Source: Rhodoferax sp.
Lineage (GTDB): Bacteria > Pseudomonadota > Gammaproteobacteria > Burkholderiales > Burkholderiaceae_C
DNA length: 43,056 bases
Assembly: GCA_013791765.1 (NCBI GenBank)
Contig: VMTC01000057.1
Coordinates: 1-43,056, forward strand
Direction of reading: 5' to 3'
Shown here: positions 34,919-43,053 of the stretch, piece by piece
How positions within the stretch are numbered: the stretch's first letter is position 1
Layout of the letters: every line of letters begins with the position of its first letter
The notes under the pieces: generated by a model
What the model saw: the letters and a program-made list of their open reading frames with translations, nothing else
Database searches by the model: none
Told to the model about the DNA's origin: nothing
Translations under genes and position numbers: made by a program

Positions 34919-35649
34919 ACGCCACCGTGTCCCCTGCGCCCATCGGGCAGCGCTGCATCTATATCCTGGACGACGACCCCGACCTGTGCCGACTCGTGAG
35001 TGGCACCTTGCGGGAGTTTGGTTTCGAGACCTATGAATGCGCCAGCGCGGCCGCCCTGCGCAGCCTCCTTTTGTGGCGCGTCCCTGATCTGTGCATCGTG
35101 GACCTGGGCCTGCCCGATGCGGATGGCCTCGATGTGGTGCGCGAATTGCAAGCGCGCTACGCCTGCGGCGTGATGGTGTTGACCGGGCGGGGCTATCTGA
35201 GCGACCGGGTCATGGGCTTGGAACTGGGGGCTGATGACTATATCGTCAAGCCGTTTGAGCCGCGCGAATTGGTGGCGCGCGTGCGCAGCATCTTGCGTCG
35301 TCAGGACAAGGCCAGCAGTGCGCAAGCACCCGAACATTCACAGGTTGCGGAGTTTTCAGGCTGGCGATTCCTGGTCGACTCCAACACGCTGACTGCGCCC
35401 AGTGGCCAGCAGTGGACGCTGAGCTCCGGCGAGTCGCACATGCTGCTGCTGTTCCTGAAGCGTCCAAACCGGATCCTTGACCGCGAGCAGTTGTGTGGCG
35501 ACCGCGATCTCTCGGCCCTGGATCGGAGCGTCGATGTTCGTGTGTCGCGACTGCGGCGCAAGCTTGAATCGGACCCCGAACACCCCAAAACCATCCGCAC
35601 CGTCTACGGCGCAGGCTACCTGCTGGCCGTTGAGGTCAAGTGGTTGTAG
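34915..35649 (+). CDS. OmpR/PhoB-family response regulator
   Basis: 244 residues; ATG overlaps the kinase stop (ATGA). The receiver domain (about 13-130) has D19, D20, D21, phosphoacceptor D63 (CIVDLGLPDADG), T90 and K112 (YIVKPFEPREL). The winged HTH (about 145-240) includes LSSGESHMLLLFLKRPNRIL, LDRSVDVRVSRLRRKL and IRTVYGAGYLL. It should be phosphorylated by the hybrid kinase, possibly via intramolecular receiver transfer or directly. The acyl-CoA dehydrogenase promoter region begins right after it. The paired 41-bp elements are candidate targets. Confidence 0.93.
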   Translation: MNATVSPAPIGQRCIYILDDDPDLCRLVSGTLREFGFETYECASAAALRSLLLWRVPDLCIVDLGLPDADGLDVVRELQARYACGVMVLTGRGYLSDRVMGLELGADDYIVKPFEPRELVARVRSILRRQDKASSAQAPEHSQVAEFSGWRFLVDSNTLTAPSGQQWTLSSGESHMLLLFLKRPNRILDREQLCGDRDLSALDRSVDVRVSRLRRKLESDPEHPKTIRTVYGAGYLLAVEVKWL

Positions 35650-35988
35650 GCGGCCCAACGCCACCCGACTGCTGAACTTGTCCACGCGCTGCAACTCGGC
35701 GCAAACGCACTGCAAACATTCGATACATTTGCCCCGAATTTTTGCAACAGTCCGATGCCATGATTCCGGCGTGAAGGCTTGAGCACCGGCACCTTGCGTC
35801 AAGAGCAAATTCGGAACCGATGGTCTACAGATCAACGATGCCAATGGCGCGAATTGACCAGGCCGCGAAATCAAGGAGCCGGCGCAAACCATCGTCTGGG
35901 TCACACCCGACGGCGGTGCTGGGCCGGATGACGCCGGGGGGCAAGCTCCTGCAACCCAAAATTTGAAACCACCTCCAGAAAGCACTTT
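35650..35988 (+). other. 339-bp gap heading the second acyl-CoA operon
   Basis: Holds the second 41-bp element (35712-35752) and presumably the promoter of the acyl-CoA dehydrogenase gene. A 48-codon frame from ATG at about 35821 to TGA at about 35967 has no family resemblance I can recognise, and I do not call it. A weak purine-rich site (CCAGAAAG) precedes the ATG at 35989. Confidence 0.5.
35712..35752 (+). promoter_or_regulatory. 41-bp element, copy B, upstream of the acyl-CoA dehydrogenase
   Basis: Begins GCAAACATTCGATACATTTG and ends CCCGAATTTTTGCAACAGTC. It differs from copy A (29771-29811) at two positions only. It lies 236 bp before the acyl-CoA dehydrogenase start, in the same orientation relative to the gene as copy A. 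Flanking DNA shows no extended similarity, so it is not part of a long duplication. Confidence 0.6.
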
Positions 35989-37770
35989 ATGAACTATCAA
36001 GCCCCCCTCCAAGACATGTTGTTTGCGATGCAGGAACTCGCGGGCTTGTCCAGCGTCACTGCCCTGCCTGGTTTTGAGGATTACGACCTCGATACCACGC
36101 AGGCCGTCATGCAAGAGTCGGCCAAGTTTTGCGCGGGCGTGGTTGCGCCTTTGAACGCAGGTGGCGACAAAGAGCCGAGTTTCTTCAAAGACGGTGATGT
36201 CACGACTGCGCCTGGCTTCAAGGAAGCCTACACGCAGTTTACGCAGGGCGGTTGGCAAGGCGTGATCCACCCGACCGAGTTTGGCGGTCAGGGCTTTCCC
36301 AAACTGATCGCCACGCCCTGCATCGAGATGCTGCACGCGGCCAGCCTGTCGTTTGCCCTGTGTCCGATGCTCACCGACGGTGCCATTGAGGCACTGCTGG
36401 TGGCCGGCTGCGATGAACTCAAACGCAAGTTTGTCGGCAAACTCATCAGCGGCCAGTGGACCGGCACCATGAATTTGACCGAACCGCAGGCCGGCTCTGA
36501 CTTGGCAGCGGTGCGTTCGACTGCCCAGCCACAGGCTGACGGCACTTACAAAGTGTTCGGCACCAAGATTTTTATCACCTATGGTGAACACGATATGGCT
36601 GAGAACATCATCCATCTGGTGCTGGCCCGTGTGCCAGGGGCGCCCGAGGGTGTCAAGGGCATATCGCTGTTTCTGGTTCCCAAACTGATGGTCGGCGACG
36701 ATGGCGCACTGGGCGCGCGCAACGACGTTGCGTGTGTGTCAATTGAGCACAAGCTCGGCATCAAGGCCAGCCCGACTGCAGTGCTTCAATTTGGCGATCA
36801 AGGTGGCGCGGTGGGCTATCTGATAGGCCAGGAGAACCGTGGCCTTGAGTACATGTTCATCATGATGAATGCGGCCCGCTTCGCCGTGGGCATGCAGGGC
36901 ATCGCGGTGGCCGACCGTGCCTATCAAAAAGCGGTTCGCTTCGCCCATGACCGCGCCCAAAGCCGCGACCTCGCTGGCTCTGCAGGCCCGGTGTCCATCA
37001 TCAATCACCCCGATGTCAAGCGCATGCTGCTGAGCATGCGGGCCCACGTCGAAGGCACGCGCGCCCTGGCTTACGTGGCGGCGGCGGCCAGCGATGCCGC
37101 TCACCACGCCAGCGACGAGGCGACGCGCAAAAGCAACCAGGCCGTCTACGAATACCTGGTGCCGGTGGTCAAAGGCTTTTCGACCGAAATGTCGGTCGAG
37201 ATGACAAGCCTGGGCGTGCAGGTGCACGGCGGCATGGGCTACATCGAAGAAACCGGTGCCGCCCAGCATTACCGCGACGCCCGAATCCTGACCATCTACG
37301 AAGGCACCACCGCCATTCAGGCCAATGACATCGTGGGCCGCAAGACCTTGCGCGACAAGGGTGCGGTGGCCAAGGCCTTGTGCGCCCAGATTGCACTTAC
37401 CGAGCAAGACCTGGCTGCGCGCGACAACGCCGACTGCACAGCGATGTGCAACGCGCTTGAGCAGGGCCGCGTGGCAATGGAACAGGCGGTTGACTTCATC
37501 CTTGCCAATGGTAAGAGCCAGCCCAAAGCGGTGTATGCCGGTGCCGTCAGCTACCTCAAACTGGTTGGCATCGTGCTGTGCGGCTGGCAGATGGGCCGGG
37601 CCATGCTGGTGGCACAGAACAAGCTGGAGAGTGATCCTGCATTCTTCAGCGCCAAGCTGATCACAGCACGCTTTTATGCCGAGTCGGTGCTGACCCAGGC
37701 AAGCGGCCTGGCGCAAAACGTCTGCCTGGGCGGCGACACGATCAACCGCATGCCGATTGAACTGTTTTGA
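35989..37770 (+). CDS. Acyl-CoA dehydrogenase, DmdC-like
   Basis: 593 residues, the long form of the family (ordinary members have about 380-400), with the extra C-terminal domain of DmdC-type enzymes. FAD/substrate motifs are MNLTEPQAGSDLAAVRSTA (161-179) and KIFITYGEHD (193-202). The catalytic base is E438 in RILTIYEGTTAIQANDIVGRK. DmdC acts on 3-methylmercaptopropionyl-CoA, but many relatives take short or branched acyl-CoAs. With the CoA-transferase, 3-hydroxyacyl-CoA dehydrogenase and thiolase, a butyryl-CoA-like substrate is plausible. No enoyl-CoA hydratase or electron-transfer flavoprotein gene is in the window. Confidence 0.92.
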   Translation: MNYQAPLQDMLFAMQELAGLSSVTALPGFEDYDLDTTQAVMQESAKFCAGVVAPLNAGGDKEPSFFKDGDVTTAPGFKEAYTQFTQGGWQGVIHPTEFGGQGFPKLIATPCIEMLHAASLSFALCPMLTDGAIEALLVAGCDELKRKFVGKLISGQWTGTMNLTEPQAGSDLAAVRSTAQPQADGTYKVFGTKIFITYGEHDMAENIIHLVLARVPGAPEGVKGISLFLVPKLMVGDDGALGARNDVACVSIEHKLGIKASPTAVLQFGDQGGAVGYLIGQENRGLEYMFIMMNAARFAVGMQGIAVADRAYQKAVRFAHDRAQSRDLAGSAGPVSIINHPDVKRMLLSMRAHVEGTRALAYVAAAASDAAHHASDEATRKSNQAVYEYLVPVVKGFSTEMSVEMTSLGVQVHGGMGYIEETGAAQHYRDARILTIYEGTTAIQANDIVGRKTLRDKGAVAKALCAQIALTEQDLAARDNADCTAMCNALEQGRVAMEQAVDFILANGKSQPKAVYAGAVSYLKLVGIVLCGWQMGRAMLVAQNKLESDPAFFSAKLITARFYAESVLTQASGLAQNVCLGGDTINRMPIELF

Positions 37771-37837
37771 AGTCCAGGCCCAGGTCCATGGCGGCGCATT
37801 CAACCTTCAACGCATCTTCAAATTGAGAGACATCAGC

Positions 37838-39184
37838 ATGACAAAACGTGACCAGGACCAGTATCGACAAAAACTCGGCTCAGCCGACCAGGCTGCCGCA
37901 CGGGTCAAGTCGGGTGACATTGTGTTCATGGGCGAATTCGCCCAGAACGTGGAAGCCGTGGACGCTGCCCTGGCGCTGCGCAAGAGCGATCTGCAAGACG
38001 TGATCCTGATCACCACGACGCGCGCCAAGGCATTGAAGTGCGTCGAGGCCGATCCGAAGCGGGAATCGTTCATCTGGAACGACTGGCATTTTTCGGGCCT
38101 GGGTCGCAAGTTCGGCGAGCAGGGCCTGGCCAGCTACATCCCGTTCAGCTACCACCAGGGGCCGCAGAACGTCATGCTGTACGAGGAGCCCGACGTCGCC
38201 GTCGTGCAGGTAACGCCCATGGATGCGCAGGGCTTCTTCAACTTTTCGACCAGTTGCTCGATGACCCCGGCCTACTGCCGCAAGGCCAAGATGGTGGTCG
38301 TCGAGGTCAACACGAAGGCGCCCCGTTGCCTGGGCGGTCTTGATGAAGGAATCCACATCTCGCAGGTGGACATGGTGGTCGAAGGTCCCAACAGCCAGCT
38401 GCTGCAACTGCCCGAAGGTCTGGCAAGTGACGCCGACCGGATGATCGCCGGCCACGTAATGGAACTGCTCGAAGATGGCTCGACGATCCAACTCGGCATC
38501 GGCGCACTTCCCAATATCGTCGGCTCGATGATCGCGCACAGCGGCTTGAAGGACCTTGGCGTGCACACTGAGATGCTGGCCGACTCCTATGTCGATATGT
38601 ACGAGGCCGGGCGCATCACCGGCATGCGCAAATCCATCGACCGCGGCAAGATGGTCTACACCTTCGCCATGGGATCGCAGAAGCTCTATGACTTCCTGGA
38701 CAACAACCCGGTGGCATCGATCTTCCCGGCGTCCTACACCAATGACCCCGGCGTCATCGGCCAGAATCCTAAAGTGGTCGCGATCAACAACGCCATCGAG
38801 GTCGACCTTTTCACACAGGTCGCCAGCGAGGCCGCCGGGACGCGCCAGATTTCCGGCACCGGGGGCCAGCTCGACTTTATCCTGGGGGCGTACAAGTCCG
38901 AGGGTGGCAAGGGCCTGATCTGCATCAACTCGACATTCAAGAAGAAGGACGGCACGATCGGCTCACGCATCGTGCCGACGCTCTCGGCCGGAACGATCGT
39001 CACCTGCCCGCGTTCGATCGTGCACTATGTCGTGACCGAATTCGGCTACGCGCAGATGAAGGCCAAATCAACCTGGCAGCGGGCCGAGGCCTTGATCAAT
39101 ATTTCGCATCCCGATTTCCGGGAACAATTGATCAAGGAAGCCGAGTCCATGGGCATCTGGCGTCGGTCCAACAAAATACTGTGA
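37838..39184 (+). CDS. Acetyl-CoA hydrolase / 4-hydroxybutyrate-type CoA-transferase
   Basis: 448 residues from ATG 37838 (SD GAGAG), 67 bp after the acyl-CoA dehydrogenase. Family I CoA-transferase with GDIVFMGEFAQNVEAV near the N-terminus, the CoA loop QLGIGALPNIVGSMI (218-232), and the catalytic Glu predicted at E245 in GVHTEMLADSYVDMYEAG. GTGGQLDFILGAYKSEGGKG and FGYAQMKAKS follow. It resembles AbfT/Cat-type butyrate or 4-hydroxybutyrate:acetyl-CoA transferases. It would activate an imported acid with CoA from acetyl-CoA, producing acetate. That fits the acetate-type transporter of this module. Confidence 0.92.
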   Translation: MTKRDQDQYRQKLGSADQAAARVKSGDIVFMGEFAQNVEAVDAALALRKSDLQDVILITTTRAKALKCVEADPKRESFIWNDWHFSGLGRKFGEQGLASYIPFSYHQGPQNVMLYEEPDVAVVQVTPMDAQGFFNFSTSCSMTPAYCRKAKMVVVEVNTKAPRCLGGLDEGIHISQVDMVVEGPNSQLLQLPEGLASDADRMIAGHVMELLEDGSTIQLGIGALPNIVGSMIAHSGLKDLGVHTEMLADSYVDMYEAGRITGMRKSIDRGKMVYTFAMGSQKLYDFLDNNPVASIFPASYTNDPGVIGQNPKVVAINNAIEVDLFTQVASEAAGTRQISGTGGQLDFILGAYKSEGGKGLICINSTFKKKDGTIGSRIVPTLSAGTIVTCPRSIVHYVVTEFGYAQMKAKSTWQRAEALINISHPDFREQLIKEAESMGIWRRSNKIL

Positions 39185-39237
39185 ATGGGTGTCTGTCTTG
39201 AACATTTCGAACAGCGACTCCTTGCTGGCGATCACCA

Positions 39238-39272
39238 CTTGACAAGCATCAAGCTCGATGGGGTCTGTCAAG
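39238..39272. promoter_or_regulatory. CTTGACA/TGTCAAG inverted repeat upstream of the zinc-finger gene
   Basis: A perfect 7-bp inverted repeat (39238-39244 and 39266-39272) with a 21-bp spacer lies 36 bp before the next start codon. TTGACA at 39239 could also be a -35 box, but no good -10 sits at the right distance. This may be a regulator site or part of the 5' leader. Confidence 0.25.
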
Positions 39273-39308
39273 GCATGATGAAGCCTTTTTCGCCACGGAG
39301 CTTTCCTC

Positions 39309-39686
39309 ATGACTCAAGAACAAATCGCGGTATTTAAAGAGCAGTTGCTGGCGCAGCGCACCAGTCTGCTGGCGCAGCTCAGCGACCTGCGCGGTGGCAC
39401 GATTGGGCGGGCGCAGGCCTCAGCCGAGCATTTTGCCGAAAAGGAGGATTCCACTGCGCAGCTCAATACCGCGCGCGAGCTTGAATTCGCGCTCGATGCA
39501 CGTGACGGCGAAGAGCTTGACCATGTGGATGCGGCGCTTCGCCGAATCGAGGACGGGAGCTATGGTTTTTGCGTCGACTGCGCCATGGCGATTCCTCCTG
39601 CGCGGCTGCACGCGGCGCCTGATGCGCTGCGTTGTATCGCGTGCCAGGAGAAGCTTGAAAAGCGCCAGGCGCAACGGGCCCAATAA
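39309..39686 (+). CDS. DksA/TraR-type zinc-finger protein
   Basis: 125 residues. An N-terminal coiled coil (about 4-80) is followed by a four-Cys zinc finger: C88 and C91 (GFCVDCAM), C109 and C112 (RCIACQ). It lacks the classical DksA coiled-coil tip DxxDxA in the same form (here EELDHVDAALRRI). It is shorter than E. coli DksA (151), so TraR/YbiI-like is the better label. Such proteins can enter the RNA polymerase secondary channel and modulate initiation, possibly with ppGpp. Function here is inferred from fold only. Confidence 0.88.
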   Translation: MTQEQIAVFKEQLLAQRTSLLAQLSDLRGGTIGRAQASAEHFAEKEDSTAQLNTARELEFALDARDGEELDHVDAALRRIEDGSYGFCVDCAMAIPPARLHAAPDALRCIACQEKLEKRQAQRAQ

Positions 39687-39725
39687 GCCCGTCAAGCCCG
39701 ATCGGCCTGCTATCCTGCGGGGGCC

Positions 39726-40328
39726 ATGAACTACACCTTTGCCTCGGCCACCATCCTGCTGATTCTGATCACCGACCCGATCGGCAACATTCCAATTTTT
39801 GCCAATGCGCTCAAGCATGTGGCGCCCGAGCGGCGGCCCTGGGTCATCTTGCGCGAGGTCTTGATTGCCTTTGCGCTGCTGCTGAGCTTCATGTTCGTCG
39901 GCAGTGGCTTTTTGCGGGTGATGAACTTGAGCGAGCTGTCGCTGCAAATTGGCGGCGGCGTGATTTTGTTCCTGATCGCGCTGCGCATGATTTTCCCGCC
40001 GCCCAGATCCGATGCGCCCGAGGAGTTGCACGAGCCGCTGATCGTGCCACTGGCAATTCCGGCGATTGCCGGCCCCTCGGCGCTAGCCACCGTGCTGCTG
40101 CTGGTATCGCAAGCCCCCGAACGGCGCATGGAATGGATTGCCGCCCTGTGCGTCACCATGGCCGTGAGCGCCGTGGTGCTGGTGCTGGCCGAGCGCATTC
40201 AGCGCGTGGCGGGTGACCGCTTTGTGATGGCACTGGAGCGCCTCATGGGCCTGGTGCTGGTGGCGGTGTCAATTGAAATGATGCTGCGCGGCGTCAAGAC
40301 TTTTGCCGGGCAGCTCGCCAGCGCTTGA
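39726..40328 (+). CDS. MarC-family integral membrane protein
   Basis: 200 residues with six hydrophobic helices. Family motifs are ITDPIGNIPIFANAL (15-29), the mid-protein GGGVILFLIALRMIF, and PLAIPAIAGPSALATVLLL (108-126). Related to E. coli MarC and YhgN. The substrate and function are unknown, and the old link with multiple antibiotic resistance in MarC was not upheld. It starts 40 bp after the zinc-finger gene, so the two may be cotranscribed. Confidence 0.9.
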   Translation: MNYTFASATILLILITDPIGNIPIFANALKHVAPERRPWVILREVLIAFALLLSFMFVGSGFLRVMNLSELSLQIGGGVILFLIALRMIFPPPRSDAPEELHEPLIVPLAIPAIAGPSALATVLLLVSQAPERRMEWIAALCVTMAVSAVVLVLAERIQRVAGDRFVMALERLMGLVLVAVSIEMMLRGVKTFAGQLASA

Positions 40329-40352
40329 TGCAGAACTTCGCCTTGCGCCCTT

Positions 40353-41357
40353 TTATGGCGCGGAAGTGGCTGGCTCCATCGGCACGATTTCCTGCTCAAT
40401 CGCCCCAAACACGCTTTGCCCATCGCGGCCCTTCATCTCGATGCGGATGGTGTCGCCAAATTTCATGAACTCGGTCAAGGGCTGGCCATCTTGCAGCGTC
40501 TCGAGCGCGCGCTTGTCGGCGATGCAACTGTAGCCGTGACTGGCGTCCTGGTTGCTGACCGCGCCCGCGCCGATGATCGCGCCGGCGCGCAAGCGGCGCG
40601 TCTTGCACAGGTGTGCGACCAGCTGGCCGAAATGAAAACGCATCTCCGGCCCGGCCTCACACAGCCCCACTTTGCGGCCATTCCAGCTGCTTTGCAGCGT
40701 CAGGCTCAAGCGGCCCTTGGCCCAATCCGCGCCCACCTCGTCGGGCGTCACTGCCACCGGGCTGAAAGCGGTGGCCGGGCGGCTGTGCAGCGGCCCGAAA
40801 CCCTGCGCCAGTTCATCCGGCAGATACTGGCGCAGACACAGCGCATTGGCCAACAACAGCAGCCGGATGCCATCAAGCGCCTGCGCCGGGGTGGCGCCCG
40901 GACGCACGTCGCCGATGATGACCGCCACCTCGGCTTCAAAATCGATGCCCTCAGCCTCGCTGGCACACCGCACCTCGTCGCATGGGCCCAAAAAATCGTC
41001 GCTGGCGCCCTGGTACAGGCGCGGGCTACTGCCTTTGCCAGCAACGGCAGGCCCGGTTTCGGGGTTGCGGTAAGCCGCGCCATTGACCCATTGGTAAGCC
41101 CGCGGCAGCGGCGCCATGCACTGGCGCGGGTCAAAGGGGAAGGCGTGCCGAGCCGGACTGGCACCACCACTGCTGTCACGCGAACGGTTAAGCGCGTCGT
41201 ACAAGTCCTGCAACTGGGGCGAGAGGAAGTTCCAGTCGTCGAGCACCTGCTGCAACCGGTGCGCGATACCGGTCGCATAATGGGCCACGCTCAGATCGCG
41301 TGCCACGACCACCAGCTGACCGTCGCGTGAGCCGTCTTTGTAAGTTGCAAGTTTCAT
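40353..41357 (-). CDS. Fumarylacetoacetase-family hydrolase
   Basis: 334 residues. The C-terminal FAH domain has the metal-binding series in EGIDFEAEVAVIIGD and later GRKVGLCEAGPEMRFHFGQLV, RRLRAGAIIGAGAVSN and FGDTIRIEMKGRDGQSVFGAIEQ (each in parts). The N-terminal domain (MKLATYKDGSRDGQLVVV, then APLPRAYQWVNGAAY) marks the two-domain bacterial subfamily close to fumarylacetoacetate hydrolases. It splits C-C bonds in aromatic or keto-acid breakdown products. The exact substrate is unresolved, since no other tyrosine-pathway genes are nearby. It is divergent from the DUF3108 gene, with only 15 bp between start codons. Confidence 0.9.
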   Translation of the reverse strand: MKLATYKDGSRDGQLVVVARDLSVAHYATGIAHRLQQVLDDWNFLSPQLQDLYDALNRSRDSSGGASPARHAFPFDPRQCMAPLPRAYQWVNGAAYRNPETGPAVAGKGSSPRLYQGASDDFLGPCDEVRCASEAEGIDFEAEVAVIIGDVRPGATPAQALDGIRLLLLANALCLRQYLPDELAQGFGPLHSRPATAFSPVAVTPDEVGADWAKGRLSLTLQSSWNGRKVGLCEAGPEMRFHFGQLVAHLCKTRRLRAGAIIGAGAVSNQDASHGYSCIADKRALETLQDGQPLTEFMKFGDTIRIEMKGRDGQSVFGAIEQEIVPMEPATSAP

Positions 41358-41372
41358 GGGGAATTGGGGTCA

Positions 41373-42461
41373 ATGGCAAGTGTAAATTCTGTATTTTCGT
41401 TCAAGGTCCTGGCCGCCATCACCTTGGCGGTGCTGGGCGTGCACATGGCGGCTTTGCAGGCCAGCCCGACGTCCCTGCGCCCGAGCCGGGCCGAGCCACC
41501 CCCGCGTGCGTTCATCACCCGTTCGATTGAACCCGACATGGCCCCAATGGCAGCGCCGCCAAGCACGCACACCGCAGCGACCGAAGCGCCGCCGCCACGC
41601 CCGCGCGTGCGGCCCAGCACGGCCCGGTCAGCGCCGTCGCCCGCTTCAGCGGCGCCGGCCAACCAGGCCCACGCTGGCGCGCCACTGGAGGCTCCCAGCG
41701 AGCACCTGGATGCGGTCTCAAGCCGCCTGGAAGACGCCACGACGCCAGACCGGCCTGAGGCCGACCAGCTGGCCTTGGCCGCAGGCGCGCCGCGCCTGCC
41801 ATCCGATGCGCCGCTGCGGGTCGCGGCCGACAAAGTCCCGGCCTCCGTACGTCTGAAATACCAGGTGCTGAGCAATAAATTCCCCTATCGGCTTGGCGCC
41901 GAACTGCTGTGGCAACCGTTTGGCGCGCAGTACGAGGCCCGGCTCGAAATTGGCGCCTTCGGCCAGGCGCGCGTGCAAACCAGTCGCGGCCAGATCACGC
42001 CACAAGGCCTGGCGCCGCTGCGCTTTTCTGACAAGTTCCGCAGCGAGGTCGCCGCCCACTTCAACCGAGCCCAGGGCAAGGTCACGTTCAGCGCCAACAC
42101 ACCCGATGCGCCGCTGCTGACTGGCGCCCAGGACCGCCTGAGCGTGCTGGTGCAACTCGCTGCCATGCTGGCCAGCACCCCGGAACGTTACCCGCAAACC
42201 AGCACGATCACGATTCAGACCATTGGCGCCCGTAGCGCCGATACCTGGCTGTTTACCGTGGGCGAGGCTGAAACGCTCACCCTGCCCGGGGGCCAGCAAG
42301 CCACCCTCAAATTGCTGCGCAACCCTCGCGAGGCCTTTGATCAGAAAGTTGAGGTCTGGCTGGCGCCGGCCTTGGGTTATTTGCCGGCGCGCATTCGCAT
42401 CACCGAAGCCAACGGCGACTATGTTGACCAGCAGTGGCTGGCGAGCGAGCCATTGATCTGA
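41373..42461 (+). CDS. DUF3108 exported protein
   Basis: 362 residues from ATG 41373; a TTG three codons upstream is possible. An N-terminal hydrophobic helix (about 9-28, VFSFKVLAAITLAVLGVHMA) anchors or exports it. A Pro/Ala-rich linker (about 30-115) resembles a TonB-like periplasm-spanning segment. The DUF3108 domain (about 155-360) includes SVRLKYQVLSNKFPYRLGAELLW, KFRSEVAAHFNR and the late QKVEVWLAPALGYLPARIRI. Function is unknown; the domain is predicted beta-rich and periplasmic. Confidence 0.85.
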   Translation: MASVNSVFSFKVLAAITLAVLGVHMAALQASPTSLRPSRAEPPPRAFITRSIEPDMAPMAAPPSTHTAATEAPPPRPRVRPSTARSAPSPASAAPANQAHAGAPLEAPSEHLDAVSSRLEDATTPDRPEADQLALAAGAPRLPSDAPLRVAADKVPASVRLKYQVLSNKFPYRLGAELLWQPFGAQYEARLEIGAFGQARVQTSRGQITPQGLAPLRFSDKFRSEVAAHFNRAQGKVTFSANTPDAPLLTGAQDRLSVLVQLAAMLASTPERYPQTSTITIQTIGARSADTWLFTVGEAETLTLPGGQQATLKLLRNPREAFDQKVEVWLAPALGYLPARIRITEANGDYVDQQWLASEPLI

Positions 42462-42531
42462 GCTGAGCCCTTGAAATCGCCGGCTTCCCTGCCATCTGCA
42501 GGGCATACATGTTTAAGGGATAATTCTGATC

Positions 42532-42843
42532 ATGCACACGCTCTACGACTCTGACACCTACTCTGTGACACACATGCTGGCCAATGCCGTGGTCACCGAT
42601 GCGACGCCAGAGGCGAGCCGTGATCGCACCGAACCCGTGCGCATTGCGCCCACGCTGGCGCGCCACGGCTTCGAGATTGTGGACAAGCGCGCCAACAAAG
42701 AGGTCTACCTGGACGGATCCTGGGCAGAACTGTTCCAGCAGCACATTTCGGCCTGGCAGCAAAACACCCCGACCCAGGAAGAAGTGGAAGACACGCTGGA
42801 GCAATATGCCGAGCTGGCACAAAACCCGGTTTTGGTGCACTAA
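42532..42843 (+). CDS. DUF3567 (BTH_I0359-type) protein
   Basis: 103-residue soluble protein. MHTLYDSDTYSV, the central HGFEIVDKRANKEVYLDGSWAELFQ, and the C-terminal PTQEEVEDTLEQYAELAQNPVLVH match DUF3567, a family I know from betaproteobacteria. No function is known. It starts 70 bp after the DUF3108 gene. A plausible -10 region (GGGATAATTCTG) lies just before the ATG, although that close spacing could also be leader sequence. Confidence 0.85.
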   Translation: MHTLYDSDTYSVTHMLANAVVTDATPEASRDRTEPVRIAPTLARHGFEIVDKRANKEVYLDGSWAELFQQHISAWQQNTPTQEEVEDTLEQYAELAQNPVLVH

Positions 42844-43024
42844 GGCCCCAAAAGCCAACCCGCACGCGCTGCCACGCGACCTTTGCACCGAGCTGGGCTC
42901 CGTGGCCACCAAAGGCTAGCCATTAGCTTAAAGTGTTGATTTTGGCGGCGAAACCGTCTGAAACCCTCATGGCGCTTAGCGTCTGTACCATTCCCTGTGC
43001 CTAAGATTTCTCCGGACGCAAAAG

Positions 43025-43053
43025 AGGCCGCGAACCCAAGCTGGGCGCGGCCT
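43025..43053 (-). terminator. Rho-independent terminator of a gene beyond the right edge
   Basis: AGGCCGCG (43025-43032) pairs with CGCGGCCT (43046-43053). Inner CCCA/TGGG pairs close an AGC loop. Read on the minus strand, the stem is followed by CTTTTG. This suits a minus-strand transcript entering from the right. The rest of 42844-43024 shows no gene. Confidence 0.6.

Noticed and set aside
35821-35967. 48-codon plus-strand frame in the gap before the acyl-CoA dehydrogenase
   Set aside because: No clear ribosome binding site, no recognisable family, and it lies in a presumed promoter region.
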